A DNA stretch of 64,000 bases from positions 1 through 64,000 of the forward strand of contig JAFEFN010000014.1 of assembly GCA_018240525.1 (NCBI GenBank), in the 5' to 3' direction. This DNA comes from Pseudomonadota bacterium (GTDB taxonomy: Bacteria; Pseudomonadota; Gammaproteobacteria; Steroidobacterales; Steroidobacteraceae). The notes beneath the pieces are model-generated. The model was not told the origin of the DNA and ran no database searches. It saw nothing but the letters and a program-made list of their open reading frames with translations. This document shows positions 55,437 through 63,847 of this stretch, one piece after another (the stretch's first letter is position 1; each line of letters starts with the position of its first letter). Position numbers and translations under genes: made by a program.

Positions 55437-56427
55437 GCACGATCTTGCCGATGTGCGCGCCGGACTCCATGAGCGCGTGGGCCCGGGCGGCCTCGGCGAG
55501 CGGGAAGCGGGCGTGGATGGGGGGCTTGAGGGGGTGCTGCGCGAACAGCGGCCACACCTTCTCGCGCAGCTGCGCGGCCAGGCGTCCCTTGAACGGCACC
55601 GTCTGCGGCCGCAGCGTGCAGGCGCTGATGGTGAGGCGCTTCATCATCAGCACCCGCAGGTCCAGCTCCGCCTGCGTGCCTCCCTGGGTGGCGATGAGCG
55701 CGATGCGCCCCTCGAGCGCGGCGGCCGCGGCGTTTCGGGCGAGGTAGCCTCCCCCGACCATGTCGAGGATGACGTCCGCCCCCCTCCCGCCGGTGGCCGC
55801 GAGCGTGGCGGCCACGAAGTCCGCCTCGCGGTAGTTGATGGCCACCTCGGCCCCGAGCTCCCGGCAGGCCGCGCACTTGGCCGCCGTGCCGGCCGTGGCG
55901 ATGACGCGCGCGCCGAAGGCCCGCGCCAGCATGATCGCCGTGGTGCCGATGCCGCTCGAGCCGCCGTGCACGAGCAGGGTCTCCCCGCCGGTGAGGCGGC
56001 CGCGCTCGAAGACGTTCAGCCACACGGTGAAGAAGGTCTCGGGCAGCGCCGCGGCCTCCTCCACCGACAGGCCGGCCGGCACCGGCAGGCACTGCACGGC
56101 CGGCACGGCCGCGTACTGCGCGTAGCCGCCCCCGGCCAGCAGCGCGCACACCCGCTCCCCCGGCGCCGGCCAGGCGACGCCGTCGCCCACGGCGAGGACC
56201 TCGCCGGCCACTTCCAGGCCCGGGATGTCGCTCGCGCCGGGGGGCGGGGCGTAGTTGCCGGTGCGCTGCAGGAGGTCCGGGCGGTTGACGCCCGCGGCGG
56301 CCACCTTCACCAGCACCTCGCCGGGGGCCGGCGCGGGGACCGGGCGCTGCACCGCCTGCAGCACCTCGGGGGGCCCGGGTGAGCGGATCTCGATGGCCGT
56401 CATCGTGCGCGGGATCGTGTGGGTCAT
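55426..56427 (-). CDS. NAD(P)H:quinone oxidoreductase (zinc-free MDR family)
   Basis: A 333-residue medium-chain reductase of the PIG3/QOR type. GVNRPDLLQRTGNYAPPPGA is the substrate-pocket motif, LLVHGGSSGIGTTAIMLARA the NADPH-binding motif, and MMKRLTISACTLRPQT a PIG3-specific segment. No zinc ligands are present. The ATG at 56427 overlaps the arnD stop (ATGA), so it is translated as the last gene of the arn operon. A later ATG at 56403 is possible. Any link to lipid A modification is unknown. Confidence 0.9.
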   Translation of the reverse strand: MTHTIPRTMTAIEIRSPGPPEVLQAVQRPVPAPAPGEVLVKVAAAGVNRPDLLQRTGNYAPPPGASDIPGLEVAGEVLAVGDGVAWPAPGERVCALLAGGGYAQYAAVPAVQCLPVPAGLSVEEAAALPETFFTVWLNVFERGRLTGGETLLVHGGSSGIGTTAIMLARAFGARVIATAGTAAKCAACRELGAEVAINYREADFVAATLAATGGRGADVILDMVGGGYLARNAAAAALEGRIALIATQGGTQAELDLRVLMMKRLTISACTLRPQTVPFKGRLAAQLREKVWPLFAQHPLKPPIHARFPLAEAARAHALMESGAHIGKIVLSA

Positions 56428-57320
56428 GCCTGCACCGCCAGGGTCCCGGAGCGCCCCGCGACCGTGCCGCTCCCGATGCGGGCCTTGGGCAGTCGCGCCA
56501 GGTCGAGTCCCGAGACATACGTGCCGAGGTCCGTGATCTCGAAGCCGCTGCCGCGCCAGGCGCGCAGCAGCCGCTCGAACGCGGGCAGGTAGGCCCCGCC
56601 CTCCAGTTCCGCGTGCAGCGTGAACACCTGGTCGCGGCCGGCGGCCGCATTGGTGAGCCCGAGGAGGTGATCGACCGGATCGGCGCCGTCCAGGTCCGCG
56701 CGGCCGATGAGCTCGTCGAGCGTCGGCAGCGTGGTGGGCAGCTGCGGCACGCGGCACACCCCCTGCTCCAGCTGCACCAGGAACGGGGAGCTGCCGCGCG
56801 TGTCCGAGGCGTAGCGGAACCCGAGCTCCTGCTGCAGCTGCGGGACGAAGGCGTTCATCTGCCAGCCGGCCGCGCCGTGCAGCAGCGGGAAGTGGCCGAA
56901 CACTTCCGCGAACTGGTCGCGCGCGCGCGTCAGCTCGCGCCGGGTCCATGCCTCGTCCGCCCCGGCCACCCCGTCCTGCCAGCGCACGTGGTCCCAGGTG
57001 TGCACGCCGACCTCGAAGCCGGCCTGGCCGATCTCGCGCATCTGCTGGGCGCAGCGCCGGCCGATGTGCGGCCCGGGCAGCAGCACCCCGTACAGGAGGG
57101 TCTTCAGGCCGTAGTGCTCGAGCACCGAGGTGCGCTTCACCTTGCCGAAGAAGCCGGGACGGAAGGCGCGCCGGATGGCGCGCCCGGTGTGATCGGGCCC
57201 GAGGCTGAAGAGGAAGCTCGCCCGCGCGCCGAGCCGCCCCAGCAGCTGCGCCAGGCGCAGCGCACCCTCGCGCGTGCCGCGGTAGGTGTCGACGTCGATC
57301 TTGAGCGCGATGCGCGGCAT
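56424..57320 (-). CDS. arnD: 4-deoxy-4-formamido-L-arabinose-phosphoundecaprenol deformylase
   Basis: A 298-residue NodB-fold deacetylase acting on undecaprenyl-phosphate-Ara4-formyl. Motifs are LKIDVDTYRGTREG with the catalytic Asp, FLFSLGPDHTGRAIRR, GVHTWDHVRWQD with metal-binding His, and HGAAGWQMNAFVPQ. The PDHTGRAIRRAFRPGF stretch is an ArnD mark. It frees the amino group so that ArnT can use the sugar. It starts 1 base after the formyltransferase gene. Confidence 0.95.
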   Translation of the reverse strand: MPRIALKIDVDTYRGTREGALRLAQLLGRLGARASFLFSLGPDHTGRAIRRAFRPGFFGKVKRTSVLEHYGLKTLLYGVLLPGPHIGRRCAQQMREIGQAGFEVGVHTWDHVRWQDGVAGADEAWTRRELTRARDQFAEVFGHFPLLHGAAGWQMNAFVPQLQQELGFRYASDTRGSSPFLVQLEQGVCRVPQLPTTLPTLDELIGRADLDGADPVDHLLGLTNAAAGRDQVFTLHAELEGGAYLPAFERLLRAWRGSGFEITDLGTYVSGLDLARLPKARIGSGTVAGRSGTLAVQA

Positions 57321-57321
57321 C

Positions 57322-58248
57322 TCAGGCGAGGGGCAGCGCGCCGTGCACGAGGCGGGCGGCCAGGGCGTCCAGGTCGAGAGGCCCGCGCGGGGTCACCACC
57401 TGCAGCAGGCGCAGCAGGCGCCCGTCACCGCAGACGGCAAAGCACTCGCCGCTGGCGGCGACCAGGCGCGGGCCGCCGGCGATGCCCGCGCGCTCGGCCA
57501 GGCGCGTGCGATGGATGTCCCAGCGCTCCCCGCCCACCTCGGCAAAGGCCCCGGGGAACGGCGGCGCCACCGCGCGCACCAGGTCGTGGATCTCGCGCGC
57601 CGGGCGGTGCCAGTCGATGCGCCCGTCCGCGGGCGTGCGGCGCCCGAAGTACTGCCCGGGCTCGATCGGCTGCGGCACGCGCGGCGCGGTGCCTGCGATC
57701 AGCCCCGGCAGCGAGCGCGCCAGGACCGTCTCGGCCGCCACGGTGACCTTGGCGAACACCTCGCGCGCATCGTCGTCCTCGAGGATCGGCACCGCCAGCT
57801 GGTCGACGATGTCCCCGGCATCCGCGCGCTCGACCATGTAGTGCAGGGTCGCGCCGGTCTCGCGCGCGCCCTTGAGGATGGCCCAGTTCACCGGCGCCCG
57901 GCCGCGGAACTTCGGCAGCAGCGAGCCGTGCATGTTGAGCGCGCCGCGCCGGGCGGCGCGCAGCAGGGGTGCGCCGAGCATCGCGCGGTAATAGAAGGAG
58001 AACAGGAAGTCGGGCGCGAGGTCGGCGATGAGCTGTTCGAGCGCTGCGGTGTTGGCATCGGCCGGCACGATGACGCGCAGCCCGTAGTCCTGCGCCGTGC
58101 TGGCCACGCTCGCATACCACTGCGTCTCGCCCGGGTCGTCGGCGACGGTCACCACCAGCGCGATCTCGATGCCCCCCGACAGCAGCACCTTCAGGCAGCG
58201 CACGCCCACGTCGTGGTAGGCGAAGACGACGGCCCGCGGCGGGCTCAC
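57322..58248 (-). CDS. UDP-L-Ara4N formyltransferase, stand-alone N-terminal half of ArnA
   Basis: A 308-residue enzyme matching the N-terminal half of E. coli ArnA. VVFAYHDVGVRCLKVLL opens it, LNMHGSLLPKFRGRAPVNW carries the catalytic Asn and His, and ADAGDIVDQ the catalytic Asp. It formylates UDP-L-Ara4N with N10-formyl-tetrahydrofolate. In E. coli this is fused to the UDP-glucuronate decarboxylase; here that half is a separate gene at 62448-63509, with five genes' distance between. GTG start overlaps arnC (GTGA). Confidence 0.93.
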   Translation of the reverse strand: MSPPRAVVFAYHDVGVRCLKVLLSGGIEIALVVTVADDPGETQWYASVASTAQDYGLRVIVPADANTAALEQLIADLAPDFLFSFYYRAMLGAPLLRAARRGALNMHGSLLPKFRGRAPVNWAILKGARETGATLHYMVERADAGDIVDQLAVPILEDDDAREVFAKVTVAAETVLARSLPGLIAGTAPRVPQPIEPGQYFGRRTPADGRIDWHRPAREIHDLVRAVAPPFPGAFAEVGGERWDIHRTRLAERAGIAGGPRLVAASGECFAVCGDGRLLRLLQVVTPRGPLDLDALAARLVHGALPLA

Positions 58249-59270
58249 TCCACCGGTCCCGGCGTGCGCTGCGTGCGCGGCAGCGCCGCGGCGAGCCCGG
58301 GCTCAGGCGTCGGGGCGCCCAGCAGCGGCGGCGCGGCGGCGCCCTCCTCCAGCACGGCGGCCACGGTATAGCGCGGGCGCTGGCGCACCTGCTCGTAGAT
58401 GCGGCCGACGTACTCGCCGACCACGCCCAGGCCCATGAGCGTCACGCCGATGAGGAAGAAGGCGATCGCAAACAGCGTGAACAGTCCCTCGACCTCCGGG
58501 CCGAAGACGATGCGGCGGATCAGCAGCCAGACCACCAGCACGAGCGAGACCAGCGCGATCAGGCTCCCGGCCATGGAGAAGAACTGCAGCGGCGCCACCG
58601 AGAAGCCGGTCATCAGGTCGAAGTTCAGGCGGATCAGCCGGTAGAGCGAGTACTTGGACTGGCCCGCCGCGCGGTTGCCGTGCGCGACCTCGATCTCCAC
58701 CGGGTGGCGCGCGAAGGTGTACGCCAGCGCCGGCACGTAGGTGCTGACCTCGGTGCAGTGGTTGACCGCATCGATGACGCTGCGGTGGTAGCCGCGCAGC
58801 ATGCAGCCCTGGTCGGTGATGCGGATCGAGGTCGTGCCCTCGCGGATGCGGTTCATGAGGCGCGAGGCGGCCTTGCGCCACATGACATCGTGGCGCAGCA
58901 GGCGGATGGTGCCGACGTAGTCGGCGCCGGCGTCCATCGCCTGGACCAGGCGCACGATCTCCTCGGGCGGGTTCTGCAGGTCGGCATCGAGGGTGATCAC
59001 GTAGGTGCCGCGCGTCTGCTGGAAGGCGGCGAGGATCGCCATGTGCTGGCCGGCGTTGCGCGCCAGCACCACCACGCGGGTCACGTCGGGGCGCTTCTGG
59101 AACTGCTCGCGCAGCATGGCCACCGAGCGGTCGGCGCTGCCGTCATCGACGAACACGACCTCGTAGCTGCGGCGGAGCGCATCGAGCGCCGGGTAGAGCC
59201 GCTCGAACAGCAGCGCCAGCCCCTCCTCCTCGTTGTAGATCGGGATGACGACGGAGATGTCGGGGGTCAC
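58245..59270 (-). CDS. arnC: Undecaprenyl-phosphate Ara4FN transferase
   Basis: A 341-residue GT2 glycosyltransferase that moves the formylated sugar to undecaprenyl phosphate on the inner membrane. Nucleotide and metal sites are VVIPIYNEEEGL, VFVDDGSADRS and ITLDADLQNPPEEI. Two C-terminal membrane helices are near 235-255 and 270-290, followed by a longer Pro/Ala-rich tail than in E. coli ArnC (322 residues). GTG start overlaps the arnB stop (GTGA). Confidence 0.94.
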   Translation of the reverse strand: MTPDISVVIPIYNEEEGLALLFERLYPALDALRRSYEVVFVDDGSADRSVAMLREQFQKRPDVTRVVVLARNAGQHMAILAAFQQTRGTYVITLDADLQNPPEEIVRLVQAMDAGADYVGTIRLLRHDVMWRKAASRLMNRIREGTTSIRITDQGCMLRGYHRSVIDAVNHCTEVSTYVPALAYTFARHPVEIEVAHGNRAAGQSKYSLYRLIRLNFDLMTGFSVAPLQFFSMAGSLIALVSLVLVVWLLIRRIVFGPEVEGLFTLFAIAFFLIGVTLMGLGVVGEYVGRIYEQVRQRPRYTVAAVLEEGAAAPPLLGAPTPEPGLAAALPRTQRTPGPVE

Positions 59271-60415
59271 TTGCGCGCTCCGTGCAGGATGTCCGTGGCC
59301 GCCTGCACGACCCGCTCGACGTCGGCCAGCTGCATGGCCGGGAACAGCGGCAGCGTCACGGTCTCGCGGCCGATGCGCTCGGCGTTCGGGAACTGCCCCT
59401 CGCGGTAGCCGAGCGCGCGGTAGCAGCTGAAGAGGTGGATCGCCGGATAGTGCACGCCGACCCCGATCCCGCGCGCCTTCATGGCCTCCATGAACTCGCC
59501 CCGCGAGATGCGCAGCCGCGGCAGCGGCAGCAGCGGGGTGAACACGTGCCAGCTGTGGCCCTCGTCGCCGCGCTCGGGCAGGCGCAGCGGCGCATCATCG
59601 CCGCCCCACAGCTCGAAGTAGCGCGCCACGAGCTCGCGGCGCCGCGCGTTGAAGGCCTCGAGGTGCCGCAGCTGCCCCAGGCCCACGGCGGCGGCCACGT
59701 CGGACAGGTTGCACTTGCCCCCGGGCAGCAGCGTGTCGAAGCCGTCGGTGCCGAACTTGACCTGGCCGTGCCAGCGGTGCAGCTCGATCGCCTTGAGCTC
59801 CTCGGGCGAGCCGCCGGAGATCGCCCCGCCCTCGATGGTGGTGATGTTCTTGTTGGGGTGGAAGCTGAAGCACACCAGGTCACCGAAGCTGCCGATGCGC
59901 TTGCCGCGCCAGGCCGAGCCGATGGCGTGGGCCGCGTCCTCGATGACGCGCAGGCCGCGGCGCTGCGCGATCGCGTACAGGCGCTCCATGTCCACGGGCA
60001 GCCCCGCGAAGTGCACCGGCATGATGGCCCGGGTCCGGGGGGTGAGCGCCGCCTCCACCTGGTCGAAGTCGATGTTGCGCGAGTCCAGCCCGACGTCCAC
60101 GAAGATCGGGCGCGCGCCCACGCGCATGATGACGTTGGCCGTCGCCACGAAGCTCAGCGCCGGGGTGATGACCTCATCGCCGGGGCCGATGCCGCAGGCC
60201 AGCAGGGCCATCTCCAGCCCCGCGGTCGCGGAGGTCTGGCTGCGCACCGGGCGGCCACCGAGGTAGCGCGACAGCTCCGCTTCCAGCTGGGCCACCTTCG
60301 GGCCGGTCGCGAGCCACCCCGAGCGCAGCACCGCGACCACCTCGGCGATGGTCTCCTCGTCGATGGTCGGGCGCGTGAACGGCAGCAGCGGCTGCGCGGG
60401 CTTGGCATCGTTCAT
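59267..60415 (-). CDS. arnB: UDP-4-amino-4-deoxy-L-arabinose aminotransferase
   Basis: A 382-residue PLP aminotransferase of the DegT family. LPFTRPTIDEETIAEV opens ArnB proteins, QTSATAGLEMALLACGIGPG binds phosphate, VIEDAAHAIGS holds the PLP Asp, and the PLP lysine is in FSFHPNKNITTIEGG. It transfers an amino group from glutamate to UDP-Ara4O made by the decarboxylase. ATG overlaps the arnE-like stop (ATGA). Confidence 0.96.
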   Translation of the reverse strand: MNDAKPAQPLLPFTRPTIDEETIAEVVAVLRSGWLATGPKVAQLEAELSRYLGGRPVRSQTSATAGLEMALLACGIGPGDEVITPALSFVATANVIMRVGARPIFVDVGLDSRNIDFDQVEAALTPRTRAIMPVHFAGLPVDMERLYAIAQRRGLRVIEDAAHAIGSAWRGKRIGSFGDLVCFSFHPNKNITTIEGGAISGGSPEELKAIELHRWHGQVKFGTDGFDTLLPGGKCNLSDVAAAVGLGQLRHLEAFNARRRELVARYFELWGGDDAPLRLPERGDEGHSWHVFTPLLPLPRLRISRGEFMEAMKARGIGVGVHYPAIHLFSCYRALGYREGQFPNAERIGRETVTLPLFPAMQLADVERVVQAATDILHGARK

Positions 60416-60783
60416 GAGCGGGCCACCAGGACGACCCCTGCGAGGATGACGCCGATGCCGGCGGTGCGCTGCAGGTTGGGCAGCTCGCCGAGCAGCCACC
60501 ACGCCAGTCCCACGTTGAGCACGTAGCCGAGCGAGAGCAGCGGGTAGGCCTGGCTCACCGGCACGCGCGACAGGCCGACGATCCAGACGATGAGGCTGAG
60601 CCCGTAGGCGCCGATGGCGAGCCACAGCGCGGGCACGGTGAGCAGGTCCAGGCCGCGGCGCACGAGCGTGCCGTCCCCGACCATGAGCGGGCCGGTGGTG
60701 CGGGTCGCAGCCTTCAGGCCCAGCTGCGCGAAGGCGTTCAGGACGACGCCGCTGAAGAGGATGCAGAAGTCGGCTAGTTTCAC
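60412..60783 (-). CDS. arnE: ArnE/EmrE-like small transporter subunit
   Basis: A 123-residue membrane protein with four helices of the small-multidrug-resistance/EamA type: LADFCILFSGVVLNAFAQLG, VPALWLAIGAYGLSLIVWIV, VSQAYPLLSLGYVLNVGLAW and GIGVILAGVVLVA. In E. coli, ArnE and ArnF together flip undecaprenyl-phosphate-Ara4N to the periplasm. Only one such gene is present here, so it may work as a homodimer. GTG at 60783 overlaps the arnT stop (GTGA). Confidence 0.85.
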   Translation of the reverse strand: MKLADFCILFSGVVLNAFAQLGLKAATRTTGPLMVGDGTLVRRGLDLLTVPALWLAIGAYGLSLIVWIVGLSRVPVSQAYPLLSLGYVLNVGLAWWLLGELPNLQRTAGIGVILAGVVLVARS

Positions 60784-62429
60784 AGGCGGCTCACGATGAC
60801 GGTGTGGGGGTCGGCGGCGACCACGCGGCCCGGCAGGCCCTGCCGGCGCCACTGGTCCCACAGGCCCGGGTCGAAGAATGCCACGGCATCGGTGGCCCCG
60901 TCCCAGCGGCGCACGAACTGCTCCATGCTCATGTCCTTGGCGGGCTCCTCGCCGAGGCCGAACTCGAGCTCGCCGCGGAAGGCCACGACCTGCAGGGTGC
61001 GCGCGAGGTAGGGCGAGATCGTCTCGCGGTACTGGCCGACGCTGTACAGCGCGGTCCCGGGCCGCACCTGCGGGCGCACCGCCTCGACCAGGGCGAGGGA
61101 GGTGTGGGTGGGCTCGACCACCGCAAAGGCGTTCATGAGGAACTGCCAGCCGAGGATCGCGGCCAGCGCCGTCACCGCCACCGCCGGGAGGAGCGCGCGG
61201 CGGCCCCAGGTCACGGCCACCGCCAGTGCCGCGGCGCCGAGGGCGGCCACCGTCCAGCCGATCGCCGCCCGCGCGACGAACCCCTGGTGACGCGCGCTGT
61301 AGAGCAGCAGCCCGATCCCCGCGACCGTCATCAGCGCGGCGCTGAGCCGGGCGGCGTTGCGCATGAAGGCCGTCGGGTCGGCCGCCGACCGCACGGCCAC
61401 CACGGCGGCAAGCGTCGGCAGGATCGGCAGGATGTAGGGTGCGAGCTTGGAGCCGGAGGCGGAGAAGAAGCCGAGCGTGACCAGGCTGTAGACCAGCAGG
61501 AACTTCAGGGGCTTGAAGGCGCCAGCGGCGCCCGGGGGCGAGGCGTCCGCGGCGGGCCGGGAGCTCAGCGTGCGCAGAAGCGGCATCAGCCAGGGCAGCG
61601 TGCCCACCGCCAGCAGCACCAGGAAGTACCACCACGGCTCGACGCGCGAGTGCACGGTGGTCAGGAAGCGCGCGAAGTGCTCGTGCACGAAGAAGAAGCC
61701 CGGGAAGCTCGGGTTGCGCAGCGTCACCAGCACGAACCAGGGTGCCGCGATCGCGAGGAACAGCGCCAGCCCCGGCAGCAGGTGCAGCCGGCCCCAGATG
61801 CGCCGGTCCCGCTCCAGCAGCGAGTAGACGAGCAGCGACAGCCCCGCCAGCACGCCGACGACGATGCCCTTGGAGAGCACGGCCAGCGCCGCCGCCGCCC
61901 AGGCGGCGAGCATCCAGCGGCGCTCGGCCGGGGCGCCGGGCGCGCTCAGCTGCGCCCGCGTGAAGCAGAAGACCGCGCCGACCAGGAAGAACGCCAGCCC
62001 CTGGTCGAGCACGTTCACGTGGCTGACCATGACGAAGTACGGGCTCACCGCGAGGGCCGCCACGGCCAGCAGTGCCGGGAGCGCCCCGTACAGCCGCCGC
62101 ACCCAGGCGTACACCATGGGCAGGCACGCGAAGGCCAGAGCGAAGGCCCACAGGCGCGAGGTCAGCGGGGTGAGCCCGAACAGCTCGTAGGTGGCCGCGG
62201 TCGCCCAGTACTGCAGCGGCGGCTTCTCGAAGTACCTCAGGTCGTTGAGGTGCGGGGTCACCCAGTCCCCGCTCACCACCATCTCGCGCGGGATCTCCGC
62301 GTAGCGGCCCTCGTCCGGGTCGAACAGCGGCCGCCACGGCGCGGTGGCGAACCAGGCCGCCGCGAGCAGGATCCAGAAGGCCCAGCCGACTCTTGCGCCG
62401 TGCAGGCCGTGTCCTGTGTCGGCACTCAT
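60780..62429 (-). CDS. arnT: 4-amino-4-deoxy-L-arabinose lipid A transferase
   Basis: A 549-residue GT-C glycosyltransferase with about 12 membrane helices. The first periplasmic loop PLFDPDEGRYAEIPREMV has the catalytic acidic residue, followed by PPLQYW. It moves L-Ara4N to lipid A phosphates at the periplasmic face, lowering negative charge and raising resistance to polymyxin and cationic peptides. The C-terminal periplasmic domain has YSVGQYRETISPYL. Assignment as ArnT over other PMT-family enzymes is by the arn context. Confidence 0.9.
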   Translation of the reverse strand: MSADTGHGLHGARVGWAFWILLAAAWFATAPWRPLFDPDEGRYAEIPREMVVSGDWVTPHLNDLRYFEKPPLQYWATAATYELFGLTPLTSRLWAFALAFACLPMVYAWVRRLYGALPALLAVAALAVSPYFVMVSHVNVLDQGLAFFLVGAVFCFTRAQLSAPGAPAERRWMLAAWAAAALAVLSKGIVVGVLAGLSLLVYSLLERDRRIWGRLHLLPGLALFLAIAAPWFVLVTLRNPSFPGFFFVHEHFARFLTTVHSRVEPWWYFLVLLAVGTLPWLMPLLRTLSSRPAADASPPGAAGAFKPLKFLLVYSLVTLGFFSASGSKLAPYILPILPTLAAVVAVRSAADPTAFMRNAARLSAALMTVAGIGLLLYSARHQGFVARAAIGWTVAALGAAALAVAVTWGRRALLPAVAVTALAAILGWQFLMNAFAVVEPTHTSLALVEAVRPQVRPGTALYSVGQYRETISPYLARTLQVVAFRGELEFGLGEEPAKDMSMEQFVRRWDGATDAVAFFDPGLWDQWRRQGLPGRVVAADPHTVIVSRL

Positions 62430-62447
62430 GCCGGCACGCGGCGGCGG

Positions 62448-63509
62448 CTAGATGCCCGCCGCCATGGCCGCCGCGCGCGTGCCGAAGCCCGGCTGGTTCA
62501 CGTAGAACTCGATCGTCCTGCGGATCGCGGTGTCCATGTCGGTGGTGGGCTTCCAGCCCAGGTCGCGCTTGGCGGCGGCGATGTTGGGCACGCGCACCTG
62601 GATGTCCTGGTAGTACTTGCCGTAGTACTCCCCGGCGCTGACATCGACGATCTGGGTCGCCCGGGCACTCTCGCGCAGCACCGGGAACTCCTGGGCGATG
62701 CGGATGGTGCGTTCGGCGAGGTCGCGGATCGAGATGCAGTTGTCCGGGTTGCCGATGTTGAAGATGCGCCGCGAGGCGCAGCCGTCCTTGTTCTCCAGGA
62801 TGGTCAGCAGGCACTGGATGGCATCGCCGACGTAGGTGAAGGAGCGCTTCTGGCTGCCGCCGTCGACCAGCTTGATCGGGCGCCGGTAGAGCACGTTGGA
62901 CAGGAACTGCGTGAAGACGCGCGAGCTGCCCTCCTTGGGCTCCTCGACGTTGTCGAGGTTCGGGCCGATGAAGTTGAACGGCCGGAACAGGGTGTAGTCG
63001 AGGTTGTCGCGCACCCCGTAGGCGTAGATGACGCGGTCGAGCAGCTGCTTGGAGGCCGCGTATATCCAGCGCTGCTTGTTGATCGGCCCGTAGGTCAGCG
63101 GGCTGGTCTCCTCGTCCAGGACCGCATCCGGGGACATGCCGTAGATCTCGGAGGTCGAGGGGAAGATCAGGCGCTTGTTGTACTTGACGCAGTGGCGGAC
63201 GATGTCGATGTTGGCCTCGAAGTCCAGCTCGAACACGCGCAGCGGGTGGGTCACGTACTGAGCCGGGTTGGCGATGGCCACCAGCGGCACGATCACGTCG
63301 CACTTCTTGACGTGGTACTCGACCCACTCCTTGTTGATGGTGATGTCGCCCTCGACGAAGTGGAAGCGCTTGTCCTTGGGCAGGTTGCCGAGCTTGTTGT
63401 CCGAGAGGTCGATGCCGAACACCTCCCAGTCGCGCTCGCGCAGGATCGCCTCGGTCAGGCCGCTGCCAATGAAGCCGTTGGCGCCCAGAATCATGATCTT
63501 GAGTGACAT
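62448..63509 (-). CDS. arnA: UDP-glucuronate decarboxylase, stand-alone C-terminal half of ArnA
   Basis: A 353-residue SDR enzyme matching the C-terminal half of E. coli ArnA. KIMILGANGFIGSGLTEAIL binds NAD, STSEIYGM has the Ser/Glu pair, YAASKQLLDRV the Y-x3-K pair, and GGSQKRSFTYVGDAI the Arg specific to decarboxylating UDP-glucuronate. It makes UDP-Ara4O, the ArnB substrate. First gene of the arn operon. GGACGGAT precedes the ATG, and a TAACAT -10-like element is at 63573-63578. Confidence 0.94.
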   Translation of the reverse strand: MSLKIMILGANGFIGSGLTEAILRERDWEVFGIDLSDNKLGNLPKDKRFHFVEGDITINKEWVEYHVKKCDVIVPLVAIANPAQYVTHPLRVFELDFEANIDIVRHCVKYNKRLIFPSTSEIYGMSPDAVLDEETSPLTYGPINKQRWIYAASKQLLDRVIYAYGVRDNLDYTLFRPFNFIGPNLDNVEEPKEGSSRVFTQFLSNVLYRRPIKLVDGGSQKRSFTYVGDAIQCLLTILENKDGCASRRIFNIGNPDNCISIRDLAERTIRIAQEFPVLRESARATQIVDVSAGEYYGKYYQDIQVRVPNIAAAKRDLGWKPTTDMDTAIRRTIEFYVNQPGFGTRAAAMAAGI

Positions 63510-63631
63510 ATCCGTCCTTTGCGGGAGGCGTGCGGGCGAAGATCCCCGCCAGCCCCCGGAAATAGGCCGCGAATGTTAGCAGTTTCCGGCACTTCCGGCC
63601 GGCGCGGCTGCCGGAGCCGCCGCAGGCGGAC

Positions 63632-63847
63632 TCAGCAGCAGCGGCTGACGCCGCTCCACTTGCGGCGCTGCATCTGCTCGTAGTACGCGCCCCGGCTGAG
63701 GAGCGGCTCGCCCGGATGCCGCGCTGCATGATGGCGCTGGTAGCTCTCGTAGGCGTCATCGCCGCTCACCGCCCGCAGCCACCGCCAGGCACTGCCGGCC
63801 TGGCGCGCGAGGCATCCGGCCAGTGCCGCCCCGGACAGCCGCCTCAC
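63632..63847 (-). CDS. YbdD/YjiX-family (DUF466) small protein
   Basis: A 71-residue protein with the family core VSGDDAYESYQRHHAARHPG, then EPLLSRGAYYEQMQRRKW, and a CC near the C-terminus. Such proteins are encoded directly behind CstA/BtsT pyruvate-peptide transporters, as here. The GTG at 63847 overlaps the cstA stop (GTGA). Exact role unknown; partner of the transporter is assumed. Confidence 0.85.
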   Translation of the reverse strand: MRRLSGAALAGCLARQAGSAWRWLRAVSGDDAYESYQRHHAARHPGEPLLSRGAYYEQMQRRKWSGVSRCC

